DNA of 33,436 nt from Myxococcales bacterium. GTDB taxonomy: Bacteria; Myxococcota_A; UBA9160; UBA4427. The position numbers and the translations under genes were made by a program. Below the pieces are notes generated by a model. That model did not search any database. It was not told the origin of the DNA and worked only from the letters and a program-made list of their open reading frames with translations. Positions 16,265-24,404 of the stretch are shown in pieces (within the stretch, counting starts at the first letter, position 1; each line of letters opens with the position of its first letter). Location of the stretch: positions 1-33,436 of the forward strand of contig DUCH01000132.1 of the NCBI GenBank assembly GCA_012959865.1. Direction: 5' to 3'.

Positions 16265-17044
16265 TCAGCGCCCCTTCCAATCCGGCGTTCGCTTCTCCGC
16301 GAAGGCCCGGGGGCCCTCGATAAAATCCTCACTCCTGACCATTTCGCCCAGTAGGGGATAGTGCCCCGCCATCGCTTCTTCCAGACTTGCCTGGCCAAGG
16401 CCATCCATTGCGGCCTGTTTGCTGCCCCGAACCGAGAGCGGGGCACACTCAAGAATCTGGTCCGCCCATCGGCGCGCCGCGCTCAACGCTTCACCCTCCG
16501 GCACCACTTCGTTCACGAAGCCGAGTTCAAGCCCTTCGGCCGCGGACACCCGGCGCCCTGTGAGGAGCATCCCCATGGCGCGCTTGAGCCCAATCTGTCG
16601 GGGCAACCGGTGAACGCCACCGGCCAGGGCCGCCAGACCCACCCGGGGTTCGGGCAGGGCAAAAACAGCATTTTCTGAAGCAATGATCAGATCGCAGGCG
16701 AGAGCGATTTCAAAACCTCCCCCCATGGCAACCCCGTTAACCGCTGCAATCACCGGTTTGGCGTTGTCAAAGCGCCCGGTCAGTCCACCAAAACCGCTGG
16801 CTGGGGCCCTAACCGCAGCGCCTCCCTCGGAGGCCTGGAATTTCAAATCGTTTCCCGCGGAAAACGCTCGAGCGCCTGCGCCCGTAATGATGGCCACCCA
16901 AAGTTCGGGATCGGCGACAAAATCATCGAAGGCCTGTGCAAGTTCAATATTCGCCGGGGGATGCAGGGCGTTCATGACATCCGGGCGGTTGATGGTGACC
17001 GTTAGGATTCGACCCTCGCGATCGCTTTTGCAAAATTCGGGCAT
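16265..17044 (-). CDS. Enoyl-CoA hydratase/isomerase family protein
   Basis: A 259-residue crotonase-fold enzyme acting on acyl-CoA thioesters. The oxyanion-hole segments are ARAFSAGNDLK and VAMGGGFEIALACDL. Both hydratase glutamates appear conserved: the one in GGGFE and the one in ALPEPRVG, so true hydration of enoyl-CoA is plausible. The LPRQIGLKRAMGMLLTGR stretch resembles the carnitinyl-CoA dehydratase/crotonase branch. I chose the ATG at 17044 because GGGAAG lies about 9 bases upstream; a GTG at 17062 is the alternative. It follows the glutaredoxin gene on the same strand after 56 bp, suggesting one transcript, and is convergent with argD. Confidence 0.88.
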   Translation of the reverse strand: MPEFCKSDREGRILTVTINRPDVMNALHPPANIELAQAFDDFVADPELWVAIITGAGARAFSAGNDLKFQASEGGAAVRAPASGFGGLTGRFDNAKPVIAAVNGVAMGGGFEIALACDLIIASENAVFALPEPRVGLAALAGGVHRLPRQIGLKRAMGMLLTGRRVSAAEGLELGFVNEVVPEGEALSAARRWADQILECAPLSVRGSKQAAMDGLGQASLEEAMAGHYPLLGEMVRSEDFIEGPRAFAEKRTPDWKGR

Positions 17045-17100
17045 TTCCGCGCTTCCCTTCACTCTTCCGAGGTTCTGATTTCTACGTTCGAGTTCGCCGT

Positions 17101-17361
17101 TCAGACAGCTCGCTCCTCAAGACATTCGATAATTTCGACCGACTCGGCGAGCCAGCGAATTTCGCCGTTGCTTTCAGCGATCCGCAGAACCGGAACTGTC
17201 GTTTTTCCCATGACCTCCACCAACTCTGCGGCGTACTCGGGCGTCGCATGGATATCCCTGAGCTCAAGATCAAGCCCCAAGGCATCCGCGGCGGACCGAA
17301 CGCGCACGCAAAATGGGCAGGCCGGGAAGTAGTAGAGGGCTAAAACATCGGCCGCGACCAT
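17101..17361 (-). CDS. Glutaredoxin-like thiol-disulfide oxidoreductase
   Basis: An 86-residue single-domain glutaredoxin. The active-site CPFC is at residues 15-18, after the beta-strand LALYYFPA. The cis-proline loop KTTVPVLRI follows and then the C-terminal helix ESVEIIECLEERAV. Such proteins reduce disulfides or mixed glutathione disulfides in the cytoplasm with electrons from glutathione, consistent with a glutathione reductase elsewhere in the window. The ATG at 17361 has GAGGAG 11 bases upstream. Probably co-transcribed with the downstream enoyl-CoA hydratase gene; no functional reason for that pairing is obvious. Confidence 0.85.
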   Translation of the reverse strand: MVAADVLALYYFPACPFCVRVRSAADALGLDLELRDIHATPEYAAELVEVMGKTTVPVLRIAESNGEIRWLAESVEIIECLEERAV

Positions 17362-17657
17362 CTTTGCTTGATCTCCTCGTGTTGCTCGCCACGGCCCGGT
17401 CGAAGTAGGCGTGGGTCCCTCAGACTAGCAGCCGCAACCAGGGCCATCGAAGCCGTCGTTTTTCCGTCACTCGCGTTGGAATGCCGACGCTCTTGGGTCC
17501 GGAAGCCAATTCCGGATTCGGCCCTTCGCGATCCAACCCGAGCTAAGTGTCCAAATCGGCTCGATATTATTCGATCCCCAACCTTTCCCGGTAGGCCCTT
17601 CTCGCGATTTCAAGCAATGGCACGCGATCTGCAATGAAATTTCTGCGGGGGGCCAAA
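17362..17657. other. Intergenic stretch with nothing recognised
   Basis: About 300 bases between the glutaredoxin start (-) and the small plus-strand ORF. Short open frames on both strands lack recognisable similarity. The region presumably contains the glutaredoxin promoter. I see no repeat, hairpin with T-run, or RNA gene. Confidence 0.4.
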
Positions 17658-17963
17658 ATGCAGACAGCCAAAACCGAATATCACAAGGGCAACAAAAGCC
17701 TTGAAGCCCGCGAGAGCGATCTGGTAGAACTGATTCTCTTCGCCACCGAATGCACCGAGGATGAGTGGGAGGTGACCGATCTCGTGGAGGCATGGATGCT
17801 GGAAGGCGAGGGGTCCGAATGGCTCTGCCCACCCCCGCCGCGCTCAGCGCCTTCGCCGGATTCTGCACAGTCACTACCCGCAGTCTCACCACCCAGACAG
17901 TCACGGCCCGCACCGGCCCAGCGGCCGGAGCCCGCGATTCAACTTCAGACCGAAGCCGCCTGA
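17658..17963 (+). CDS. Small hypothetical protein, acidic with proline-rich tail
   Basis: About 101 residues, not recognised. The first half is acidic and helix-prone (ESDLVELILFATECTEDEWEV in part, then DLVEAWMLEGE) with one tryptophan-containing amphipathic segment. The second half is Pro/Ser/Gln-rich and probably disordered (PPPPRSAPSP and onward). I chose the second ATG, at 17658, because a GGGGGG run lies just upstream; the first ATG at 17634 has no ribosome site. The gene ends 12 bp before the end of the convergent acyl-CoA dehydrogenase gene. A competing minus-strand frame (17467-18120) is low-complexity Arg/Trp-rich and looks like a shadow. Gene status moderately uncertain. Confidence 0.45.
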   Translation: MQTAKTEYHKGNKSLEARESDLVELILFATECTEDEWEVTDLVEAWMLEGEGSEWLCPPPPRSAPSPDSAQSLPAVSPPRQSRPAPAQRPEPAIQLQTEAA

Positions 17964-17975
17964 TCGCTCGACAGC

Positions 17976-19124
17976 TCAGCCAAGACCCAGCTTGCGAGCG
18001 ATGATCACCTTCATGATTTCGTTCGTCCCGCCATAAATCGTCTGCACGGCAGCGTCGGCATAGTCCTGGGAAATCGGATACTCGTCCATAAAGCCATACC
18101 CGCCAAAAAGCTGAAGGCACTCGGCCGAAACGCGTCGCTGTAGGTCAGTCGTCCACCACTTGGCCATGCTTACCTCAGCGACTATCTCCTCACCCCGAAC
18201 ATGGGCGGCCAACAACTTATCTACAAAGGCCTGACCGATTTCGATCTGGGAAGCCAGCTCGGCGAGCTTGAACTGAGTGTTCTGAAACTGGCCAATGGGC
18301 TGACCAAAGGCCTTGCGTTCCTTAGCGTACGCGACAGTGTCGTCCAGAGATCGCCGACACGACGCCATCGAACCGACACCGATGCATAGTCTCTCCTGCT
18401 GCAATTTCTCCATCAGCATCTTGAAACCCTGCCCCTCCTGACCCAAGAGGTTGTTGGCGGGCACCCGGCAATCCTTGAAAAAGAGCTCGCTGGTGTCTTG
18501 ACCTTTCAGGCCGAGCTTCTTCAGATTTCGACCGCGCTCGAATCCCGGAGCATCGCCATCCACCATGATCAGGCTGATGCCACGATGAGGAGGAGAAGCC
18601 TCAGGGTCCGTCTTGGCCACGACGATGACCGCATCACAGCTCTGGCCGTTGGATATGAAAGTCTTCGATCCATTGACCACATACTCGTCGCCATCGCGAA
18701 TTGCCCGGGTCTGAACGTTGGCGAGGTCCGATCCGGTGCCGGGCTCGGTCATAGCAATAGCGAGGACGCACTCGCCGCTGATTGCGCGCGTAAGATATTT
18801 CTCTTTTTGGGCTTTCGAGCCAAAGCTCGTCAAGTAGGGCATGCATATATCCGTATGCACCGAGGCCTGCGGGGCGTGAGCCCGCGAATAAGCAAGCTCC
18901 TCCATGACGACAACGTCGAAGAGAAAGTCGGCCCCGGCCCCCCCGTACTCCTCCGGAGCATTGGCCCCCAAATACCCGCCCTTGCCCATTTTTCGCCACG
19001 CGGATCGATCGCAAATACCGTTTTCATTCCACTCGGCGACATGGGGCACGATTTCGGCATCGACAAAGCGCCGGAACTCGGCTCGGAAGTGCTCATGCTC
19101 ATCGCTGAAAATTTCCCGTCGCAT
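17976..19124 (-). CDS. Acyl-CoA dehydrogenase
   Basis: FAD flavoenzyme of 382 residues that oxidises acyl-CoA to enoyl-CoA and passes electrons to electron-transfer flavoprotein. The N-terminal helical domain is followed by the flavin signature LAIAMTEPGTGSDLA (about 121-135) and FISNGQSCD. The C-terminal domain has LQLFGGYGFMDEYP and YGGTNEIMK, where the glutamate is at the position of the catalytic base in short/medium-chain enzymes. It starts at an ATG at 19124, divergent from the SDR pair with about 200 bp between starts. Together with the enoyl-CoA hydratase and TesB it suggests fatty acid or other acyl-CoA catabolism; its chain-length preference cannot be read here. Confidence 0.92.
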   Translation of the reverse strand: MRREIFSDEHEHFRAEFRRFVDAEIVPHVAEWNENGICDRSAWRKMGKGGYLGANAPEEYGGAGADFLFDVVVMEELAYSRAHAPQASVHTDICMPYLTSFGSKAQKEKYLTRAISGECVLAIAMTEPGTGSDLANVQTRAIRDGDEYVVNGSKTFISNGQSCDAVIVVAKTDPEASPPHRGISLIMVDGDAPGFERGRNLKKLGLKGQDTSELFFKDCRVPANNLLGQEGQGFKMLMEKLQQERLCIGVGSMASCRRSLDDTVAYAKERKAFGQPIGQFQNTQFKLAELASQIEIGQAFVDKLLAAHVRGEEIVAEVSMAKWWTTDLQRRVSAECLQLFGGYGFMDEYPISQDYADAAVQTIYGGTNEIMKVIIARKLGLG

Positions 19125-19325
19125 AGGCTGGTCTCAATCTTTTTGGGGGTTCAAAGCACACGAACGTCAGGGAGATGAAGAACAAGAGCCGACTGAACTG
19201 ATCAGAGGGGTTGACCCGACTAAAATCGAGGGTAGCTGTTGCCCAGAGGCGGGTAAACTAGGTCGGTCGGGAGCATTCTAGCGCTCGGGGTGGCGCAGAG
19301 AAATTACCAGAAAGGAAGTGAGCGG

Positions 19326-20093
19326 ATGAATCTGAAAAACAAGGCCGCCATCGTGACTGGCGGAGGCACGGGAGTCGGAAGAGCCACGGTTCTCCGCCTC
19401 GCCCAAGCCGGCTGTGCCGTGCTGGTCAATTACAACCGATCACGCGACGCGGCCGAGGAAGTCGCTGGGCTTGCCGCCGCCAGCGGGGTGAAGGCCCAGG
19501 CCTTCAAGGCGGATGTGGCCGACGACCAGGCCTGCCGCACCATGATGGCCGAGGCCGAAAGTCTTTTCGGGCGCCTGGACCTTTTGGTTAACAATGCGGG
19601 CACCACGCGATTCATACCCCACGATGATCTTGATGCCGTAACCGAAGACGATTGGAACAACATTCTCGGCGTAAACTTGCGGGGAGCTTTCCAATGCACG
19701 CGAGCCGCCCGCGCCCTTCTCACTGCCGACGGGGGCGGCGAAGTCGTGATGACATCCAGTGTCGCTGGTCTCATTGGAACCGGGACGTCGATTCCGTACT
19801 GCGCATCCAAGGCGGGACTCAATAATCTGACCGTAACCCTTGCACGGGTGCTTGGTCCGGAAGTTCGGGTCAACGCCGTGGCTCCTGGATTTTTGGATGG
19901 CAGTTGGCTCCGAGATTCGCTCGGTGATCAATACGAGACAATCAAAGGCGTCGTGGCATCGCGATCGCCACTCGGCAGGGTCAGTTCACCCGACGATGTC
20001 GCCGAAGCAATCCTTTCGATCGTCGCGGGTTCAGACCTCATTACGGGCCACGTACTGCCCGTCGAGGCCGGCATTCTGATCGGCACACCCTGA
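19326..20093 (+). CDS. SDR-family oxidoreductase, FabG-like
   Basis: A 255-residue classical short-chain dehydrogenase/reductase. The cofactor motif TGGGTGVG is near residue 12, NNAG near 88, and the catalytic Ser-Tyr-Lys set is SSVAG then YCASK. The C-terminal GHVLPVEAG is typical of 3-oxoacyl reductases and related alcohol dehydrogenases. The ATG at 19326 has GGAAG 8 bases upstream; the frame extends to 19290 without family similarity. Its stop overlaps the start of the next SDR (TGATG), so the two are translationally coupled. The neighbouring divergent acyl-CoA dehydrogenase makes a fatty-acyl or hydroxyacyl substrate plausible. Confidence 0.88.
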   Translation: MNLKNKAAIVTGGGTGVGRATVLRLAQAGCAVLVNYNRSRDAAEEVAGLAAASGVKAQAFKADVADDQACRTMMAEAESLFGRLDLLVNNAGTTRFIPHDDLDAVTEDDWNNILGVNLRGAFQCTRAARALLTADGGGEVVMTSSVAGLIGTGTSIPYCASKAGLNNLTVTLARVLGPEVRVNAVAPGFLDGSWLRDSLGDQYETIKGVVASRSPLGRVSSPDDVAEAILSIVAGSDLITGHVLPVEAGILIGTP

Positions 20094-20893
20094 TGCCTTC
20101 GATACTCATTACTGGAGCGTCTTCGGGGATCGGAGAAATTACCGCCCGGCGTCTCGCCGGCCAGGGGTGGAGCGTATTCGGCACGAGTCGTCACCCACGC
20201 ACGGCCGAACATTCGGATGGAATTCGCTTCGTTGTGATGGACGTTCGAGACGAGGACTCGGTCCTGAGAGGAGTGCGCGAAGTTATTGAGTCAAGCGGTG
20301 GTCTTGACGCAGTCGTATGTAACGCCGGAATGGGGATCTATGGCGCGGTCGAGGACGTCACCATTGAGGCCGCGAAGTCCCAATTCGAAACCAATTTTTT
20401 TGGCGTCCTGCGCGTTCTCCGCGCCACGCTGCCGGGAATGCGCGAAAGGGGCAGCGGACGGATCATCTTGGTGGGATCCCTCGCCGGCCGGGCCCCAATC
20501 CCTTTTCAGGCCCACTACTCGGCGAGCAAGGCCGCTGTCGATGCCCTAAATGGAGCGCTTCGCAACGAACTCAAATCCTTTGGCATTCATGTTTCGCTCA
20601 TCGAGCCCGGCGACATCAACACGCCGTTCAACGACGCCATGGAGTGGACAACGTCAGCTCCGAGCTCAGCCTACCGCGACGAACTCACCCGGACCGAGAA
20701 CAAAATTCGGGAATCTCTCCCCAAGGCCCCTCCCGCCATCGATGTGGCCCGATGCGTAGAACGCGCCCTTGCCGCGCGCTCTCCCCGAGTTCGTTACACC
20801 GTCGGCGATAGTGCTTGGCTGGTTCCCTTCGCTCGCCGCTTTCTGCCCGAACGCATCAGCCTTGCGCTAATCCGTAAGCATTTCGGCCTCTGA
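20093..20893 (+). CDS. SDR-family oxidoreductase (second of coupled pair)
   Basis: A 266-residue short-chain dehydrogenase. TGASSGIG binds the cofactor at residues 7-14, CNAG follows near 80, and the catalytic site is GSLAG then YSASK. The segment SLIEPGDINTPF after the active site is characteristic of the SDR subgroup that includes retinol-dehydrogenase-like and YbbO-type enzymes. The C-terminus is hydrophobic and basic (WLVPFARRFLPERISLALI), which may associate with membranes. The ATG overlaps the stop of the upstream SDR by one base. Convergent with murQ; substrate unknown. Confidence 0.87.
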   Translation: MPSILITGASSGIGEITARRLAGQGWSVFGTSRHPRTAEHSDGIRFVVMDVRDEDSVLRGVREVIESSGGLDAVVCNAGMGIYGAVEDVTIEAAKSQFETNFFGVLRVLRATLPGMRERGSGRIILVGSLAGRAPIPFQAHYSASKAAVDALNGALRNELKSFGIHVSLIEPGDINTPFNDAMEWTTSAPSSAYRDELTRTENKIRESLPKAPPAIDVARCVERALAARSPRVRYTVGDSAWLVPFARRFLPERISLALIRKHFGL

Positions 20894-20947
20894 GGAAAGA
20901 GCCTTCTGCACCCGAATTCAGCCTCGAGCAGAAATGGCTTTCGCCGT

Positions 20948-21775
20948 CTAGCGGCTTGCCGACTTCAGCGCGCGCTCGACGCTACCGTCACTTTCACTCA
21001 GCAGGTCTCGAGCGCGGGCGCGGTCAACGCCGGTTATTTCCATTACGATCCTCTCCGCGCGGCCGCGAAGTTTGTTGGAAACCGGTGTGACGTGGGTCAT
21101 GAAATTTCCGCGAACCTTGCCAAGCTTGACCATTACCGCGGTAGAGAGAGCAGCAAGAACCATTTTCTGGGCCAGACCGCCCTTCATGCGCGTCGAGCCG
21201 GCCACAACCTCGGGCCCGACTTCAGGGACGATGGCGATCTCGCCATATTCGGCCAGCAGCGAGTTTTCGTCGCACGTAATAGCAATGCTGCGAGCCCCTG
21301 CGCTCCGAGCTGCCTCCATGGCCCCGATCACAAAGGGGGTTCGGCCGCTGGCTGAAATCCCGACCACCACATCCCCTGCAGCCAACCCTCTCGCGCCCAA
21401 TTCGGAAGCCGCGGCACGCGGGTCGTCCTCGGCCCCCTCCACCGGATGACGAAGTGCCCGATCGCCCCCGGCGATTACCGCCTGTACGATCTGCGGACTC
21501 ATCCCATAGGTGGGCGGAATCTCGGAAGCATCAAGAACTCCAAGGCGACCGCTAGTACCTGCGCCCACATTGAACCACCGCCCGCCACCGGAAATTGCCG
21601 TGGCGAGCAATTCCACCGCCTCTTCCATCTCGGGAAGGCAACGACCTACAGCAGCATGCGCGCAAGCATCCTGCTGATGGATCAAGGTCAAAACTTCGCT
21701 TGTCGTGCGCCGGTCGAGATTGCGTGCAACCTCAAGAATCGCTTCTGTGGGGAGTTTTTCCGGCTTTTCTGACAT
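20948..21775 (-). CDS. murQ: N-acetylmuramic acid 6-phosphate etherase
   Basis: SIS-domain lyase of 275 residues that converts N-acetylmuramic acid 6-phosphate to GlcNAc 6-phosphate and lactate, a step of cell-wall sugar recycling or scavenging. Visible motifs are VGAGTSGRLGVLDASEIPPTYG (here: GAGTSGRLG then DASEIPPTYG, containing the catalytic glutamate), VEGAEDD with the second acidic residue, GISASGRTPFV (phosphosugar binding), and GSTRMKGGLAQK. AGGAAG lies 4 bases before the ATG. Slightly shorter than the E. coli enzyme at the C-terminus. No murP, anmK or mur regulator is adjacent; the nearest sugar genes are the glycosidases 4-8 kb away. Confidence 0.93.
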   Translation of the reverse strand: MSEKPEKLPTEAILEVARNLDRRTTSEVLTLIHQQDACAHAAVGRCLPEMEEAVELLATAISGGGRWFNVGAGTSGRLGVLDASEIPPTYGMSPQIVQAVIAGGDRALRHPVEGAEDDPRAAASELGARGLAAGDVVVGISASGRTPFVIGAMEAARSAGARSIAITCDENSLLAEYGEIAIVPEVGPEVVAGSTRMKGGLAQKMVLAALSTAVMVKLGKVRGNFMTHVTPVSNKLRGRAERIVMEITGVDRARARDLLSESDGSVERALKSASR

Positions 21776-21848
21776 GAATCTTCCTTCGGCTTGCCGACGG
21801 AAAAATTTGAGGCCAACCGCAACGCCGATGCATCGCTACACTGCCAGT

Positions 21849-24338
21849 ATGCCGTTTCGGGTCAGCCAGGAGACGCTCGAGGCGCTTGAATGGCCCCAGG
21901 TGGTCGAGCGTCTACGCGAAGAGTGCCGCACCGCTCAGGGCCATAAGTGGCTCACGGAGGCGGAAAAGAACACGACAGCGGAAACTTCTGCTGCCATGGA
22001 AACTCCTTCGCCGACGACCGCCCGTCGGCCCCTCGGCTCGGCTTTCCTTTTTGAACCGACCCTCGAAGGACTCCGAGCAAAACTCCAGGAAACCGACGAG
22101 GCTCGCGCGCTACTCGATGCCGAGCAAGCGCCGCCCCTGGGCGCCACCGCCGACCTCGCCGCCGCCCTCTCGCAGGCCGAAAAGGGCGGCGTGCTCGAGA
22201 TTGGACAACTCCTAGAGGTCCGCTCGACCCTCGAGACCCTACGCCAGACCGCCCGCTTTCTCGGCCGAAACGCCGAACAGGCCCCCCGTCTCGCGGAAAC
22301 ATCGGAGGCGGTTCAAGAACACCCAGAACTCGAAAAACAAATCGAGCGATGCATCGACCCAGCGGGTGAGGTGCGCGATCAAGCCTCGCCAGAACTGGCC
22401 ACTGCCCGACGAGAAGTTGTTCAGCTTGCAAACGAACTCCAGCAACGGCTTGAGCGCTACGTTCGAAACCCCGATGTCAGCAGGCATCTTTCGGATACTT
22501 ACTACACGATCCGCAACGACCGTTACGTACTGCCCGTGAAGGCTGACTTTCGAGGCAGGGTCAAGGGCATCGTTCACGACGCCTCTCGCTCGGGAACAAC
22601 CATATTTGTCGAGCCCGAAGCCGTCGTCGAGGTCAACAATCGCCTCAAACAGGCCGAACTCGCGATCAGCCGGGAGATCCACCGGGTCTTGCGACAGTTG
22701 TCGGGCCGAGTTTCGGAATCGGCGAGAGCGATTCGGAGCGGGCTGGATGCTCTGGCGCGGTTGGATCTTGCTTTCGCGCGCGGCCGGCTTTCCCAAAAAA
22801 TGGATGCAACTTCGCCCCAGGTGGATGATGGAGCAGTTTTCGAACTACCGGGCCTTCGTCATCCGCTCATCAGCAGCGATGAATGCGTGGCCAACGATCT
22901 TCGCCTCGGCGACGATTTTTCGGTTCTCGTCCTCTCGGGACCCAACGCCGGCGGCAAGACTGTCTCGATGAAGGCCGTTGGCTTGGCGGCGCTCTTCGTC
23001 CGAGCCGGTCTCCACGTACCGTGTGAAGCCGGTGCGCACGTCGATGCCATCGAGCATCTGCTGGCGGATATCGGTGACCACCAGGATATTGGCGAAAGTC
23101 TTTCGACTTTTTCGGCCCACATGGCGAATCTCGCCCGCATCGTCGACCAAGCCGGACCGCGCTCGCTGGTGGTGTTGGACGAAATCGGCGTGGGCACCGA
23201 CCCCGGGGAAGGCGCCGCCCTGGCCCAATCAATCCTTGAAATTCTGGCCAACCGCGGCGCCCGAGTCATCACCACCACTCACTACAACCTCCTCAAGGAG
23301 ATGGCCGACGTCGATCCCCGATTTCAAAACGCCAGCGTCGAATTCGATCCCACCAGCCTCGCCCCCACCTACCGGATCCAACTCGGGGTTCCGGGCGTAT
23401 CCTCGGCCTCGGCGGTTGCAGCCCGCATGGGAATGCCGACTGAGGTGCTAGAGAGGGCCAACTCGTTGCTTGAACGCGACGATCGCAAGCTCGAAAAAAT
23501 GCTCAGCGAACTGGCCACAAGCCGGGCCGCCCTCGCGAGTGAAAAAGATCAAGCCGAACTGATTCGGGCCGAGAGCGAAACTGTGCGCGATGAGTACCGG
23601 GCCAAACTCGAACGCCTCCAGGAGCGTCGGGACGAACTTTTTCTCAATATGCGGACCGACCTCGATCTCGCGTTCAAGCAAGCCCACGCCGAAGTCGCTG
23701 GAGTTATTCGGGACCTCCAGCGAGGCCCTTCATCCCAGAGGGCCGCCGAGGCGCGGAACCAACTCCAGAGCCTCAAGGAAGAGACGCAGCGGTCTCAGGA
23801 CGAAAAAGGCATCACGGCGCCAACTCGGCCTAGGGGACTTCAACCAGTGGATTGGCAGCGGGCGCGAGCCGGGGACGCCATCCTGATCGCGCCACGAAAC
23901 ATCGGTACCCTCGAGAGCCTTCCCGACCGCAAGGGCCGAGTTGGCGTCCGCATCGGCGGGAAAAGACTGGTGGTCGCCGCAGAACTCGTGGGGAGCGTTG
24001 AACCCGAGGAAGCCCCCCCTTCTTCCCAGATCAATCCCGTTCGCGTGCGCATCGAGAGGGCCGAGCCCCAAAAAGATGACGAGGGTTTCGACGGTGGCAC
24101 CCTCACGTGCGACTTGCGGGGCGAGCGCGTCGAGCAGGCCCTCGATCTTCTCGCCGACGCCCTCGATCGAGCGGTGGTCGATGACTGCCTCGGCGTTCGA
24201 ATCATTCACGGCATCGGGACCGGGGCGCTGAGGAGCGCTGTGCGGGATTTTCTGAGGGACAGTCCCAACGTGGGTCGCTTTCGGCCAGCAGATCGAGACG
24301 CCGGCGGCGAAGGCGTCACGCTCGTCGAGTTTGCATAG
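21849..24338 (+). CDS. mutS2: Endonuclease MutS2
   Basis: MutS-family ATPase of 829 residues with C-terminal Smr nuclease domain; roles described for the family include suppression of recombination and ribosome-collision rescue. Walker A GPNAGGKT is at 364-371, STFSAHM near 419, Walker B VVLDEIGVGTDP at 441-452 and the THYN switch later. A coiled region with many Glu/Arg residues follows. The Smr domain at the end has TCDLRGERVEQAL and IIHGIGTGALR. Residues about 41-60 are an unusual Thr/Ala/Pro-rich insertion in the N-terminal domain. I chose the ATG at 21849; an ATG at 21828 and a frame to 21705 also exist. The stop TAG is the beginning of a 14-bp repeat array. Confidence 0.92.
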   Translation: MPFRVSQETLEALEWPQVVERLREECRTAQGHKWLTEAEKNTTAETSAAMETPSPTTARRPLGSAFLFEPTLEGLRAKLQETDEARALLDAEQAPPLGATADLAAALSQAEKGGVLEIGQLLEVRSTLETLRQTARFLGRNAEQAPRLAETSEAVQEHPELEKQIERCIDPAGEVRDQASPELATARREVVQLANELQQRLERYVRNPDVSRHLSDTYYTIRNDRYVLPVKADFRGRVKGIVHDASRSGTTIFVEPEAVVEVNNRLKQAELAISREIHRVLRQLSGRVSESARAIRSGLDALARLDLAFARGRLSQKMDATSPQVDDGAVFELPGLRHPLISSDECVANDLRLGDDFSVLVLSGPNAGGKTVSMKAVGLAALFVRAGLHVPCEAGAHVDAIEHLLADIGDHQDIGESLSTFSAHMANLARIVDQAGPRSLVVLDEIGVGTDPGEGAALAQSILEILANRGARVITTTHYNLLKEMADVDPRFQNASVEFDPTSLAPTYRIQLGVPGVSSASAVAARMGMPTEVLERANSLLERDDRKLEKMLSELATSRAALASEKDQAELIRAESETVRDEYRAKLERLQERRDELFLNMRTDLDLAFKQAHAEVAGVIRDLQRGPSSQRAAEARNQLQSLKEETQRSQDEKGITAPTRPRGLQPVDWQRARAGDAILIAPRNIGTLESLPDRKGRVGVRIGGKRLVVAAELVGSVEPEEAPPSSQINPVRVRIERAEPQKDDEGFDGGTLTCDLRGERVEQALDLLADALDRAVVDDCLGVRIIHGIGTGALRSAVRDFLRDSPNVGRFRPADRDAGGEGVTLVEFA

Positions 24339-24404
24339 TCACGTGAATATGGTCACGTGAATATAGTCACGTGAATCTAGTTACGTGAACCTAGTCACGT
24401 GAAC
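24335..24404. repeat. Five 14-bp tandem repeats, each with a CACGTG palindrome, joining two gene ends
   Basis: Units 24335-24348, 24349-24362, 24363-24376, 24377-24390 and 24391-24404 follow the consensus ATAGTCACGTGAAT. Units 1-3 and 5 contain the 8-bp palindrome TCACGTGA; unit 4 has TTACGTGA. The TAG of unit 1 is the mutS2 stop, and the CTA of unit 5 read on the other strand is the stop of the FAD oxidoreductase. All of the 52-bp intergenic spacer is made of repeat. Confidence 0.9.

Noticed and set aside
17467-18120. 217-codon minus-strand frame
   Set aside because: Overlaps the 3' end of the acyl-CoA dehydrogenase gene and the small plus-strand ORF; Arg/Trp/Pro-rich composition typical of a shadow frame.
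24335-24404. CRISPR-like array
   Set aside because: Units are 14 bp with no unique spacers and no cas genes; it is a plain tandem repeat.
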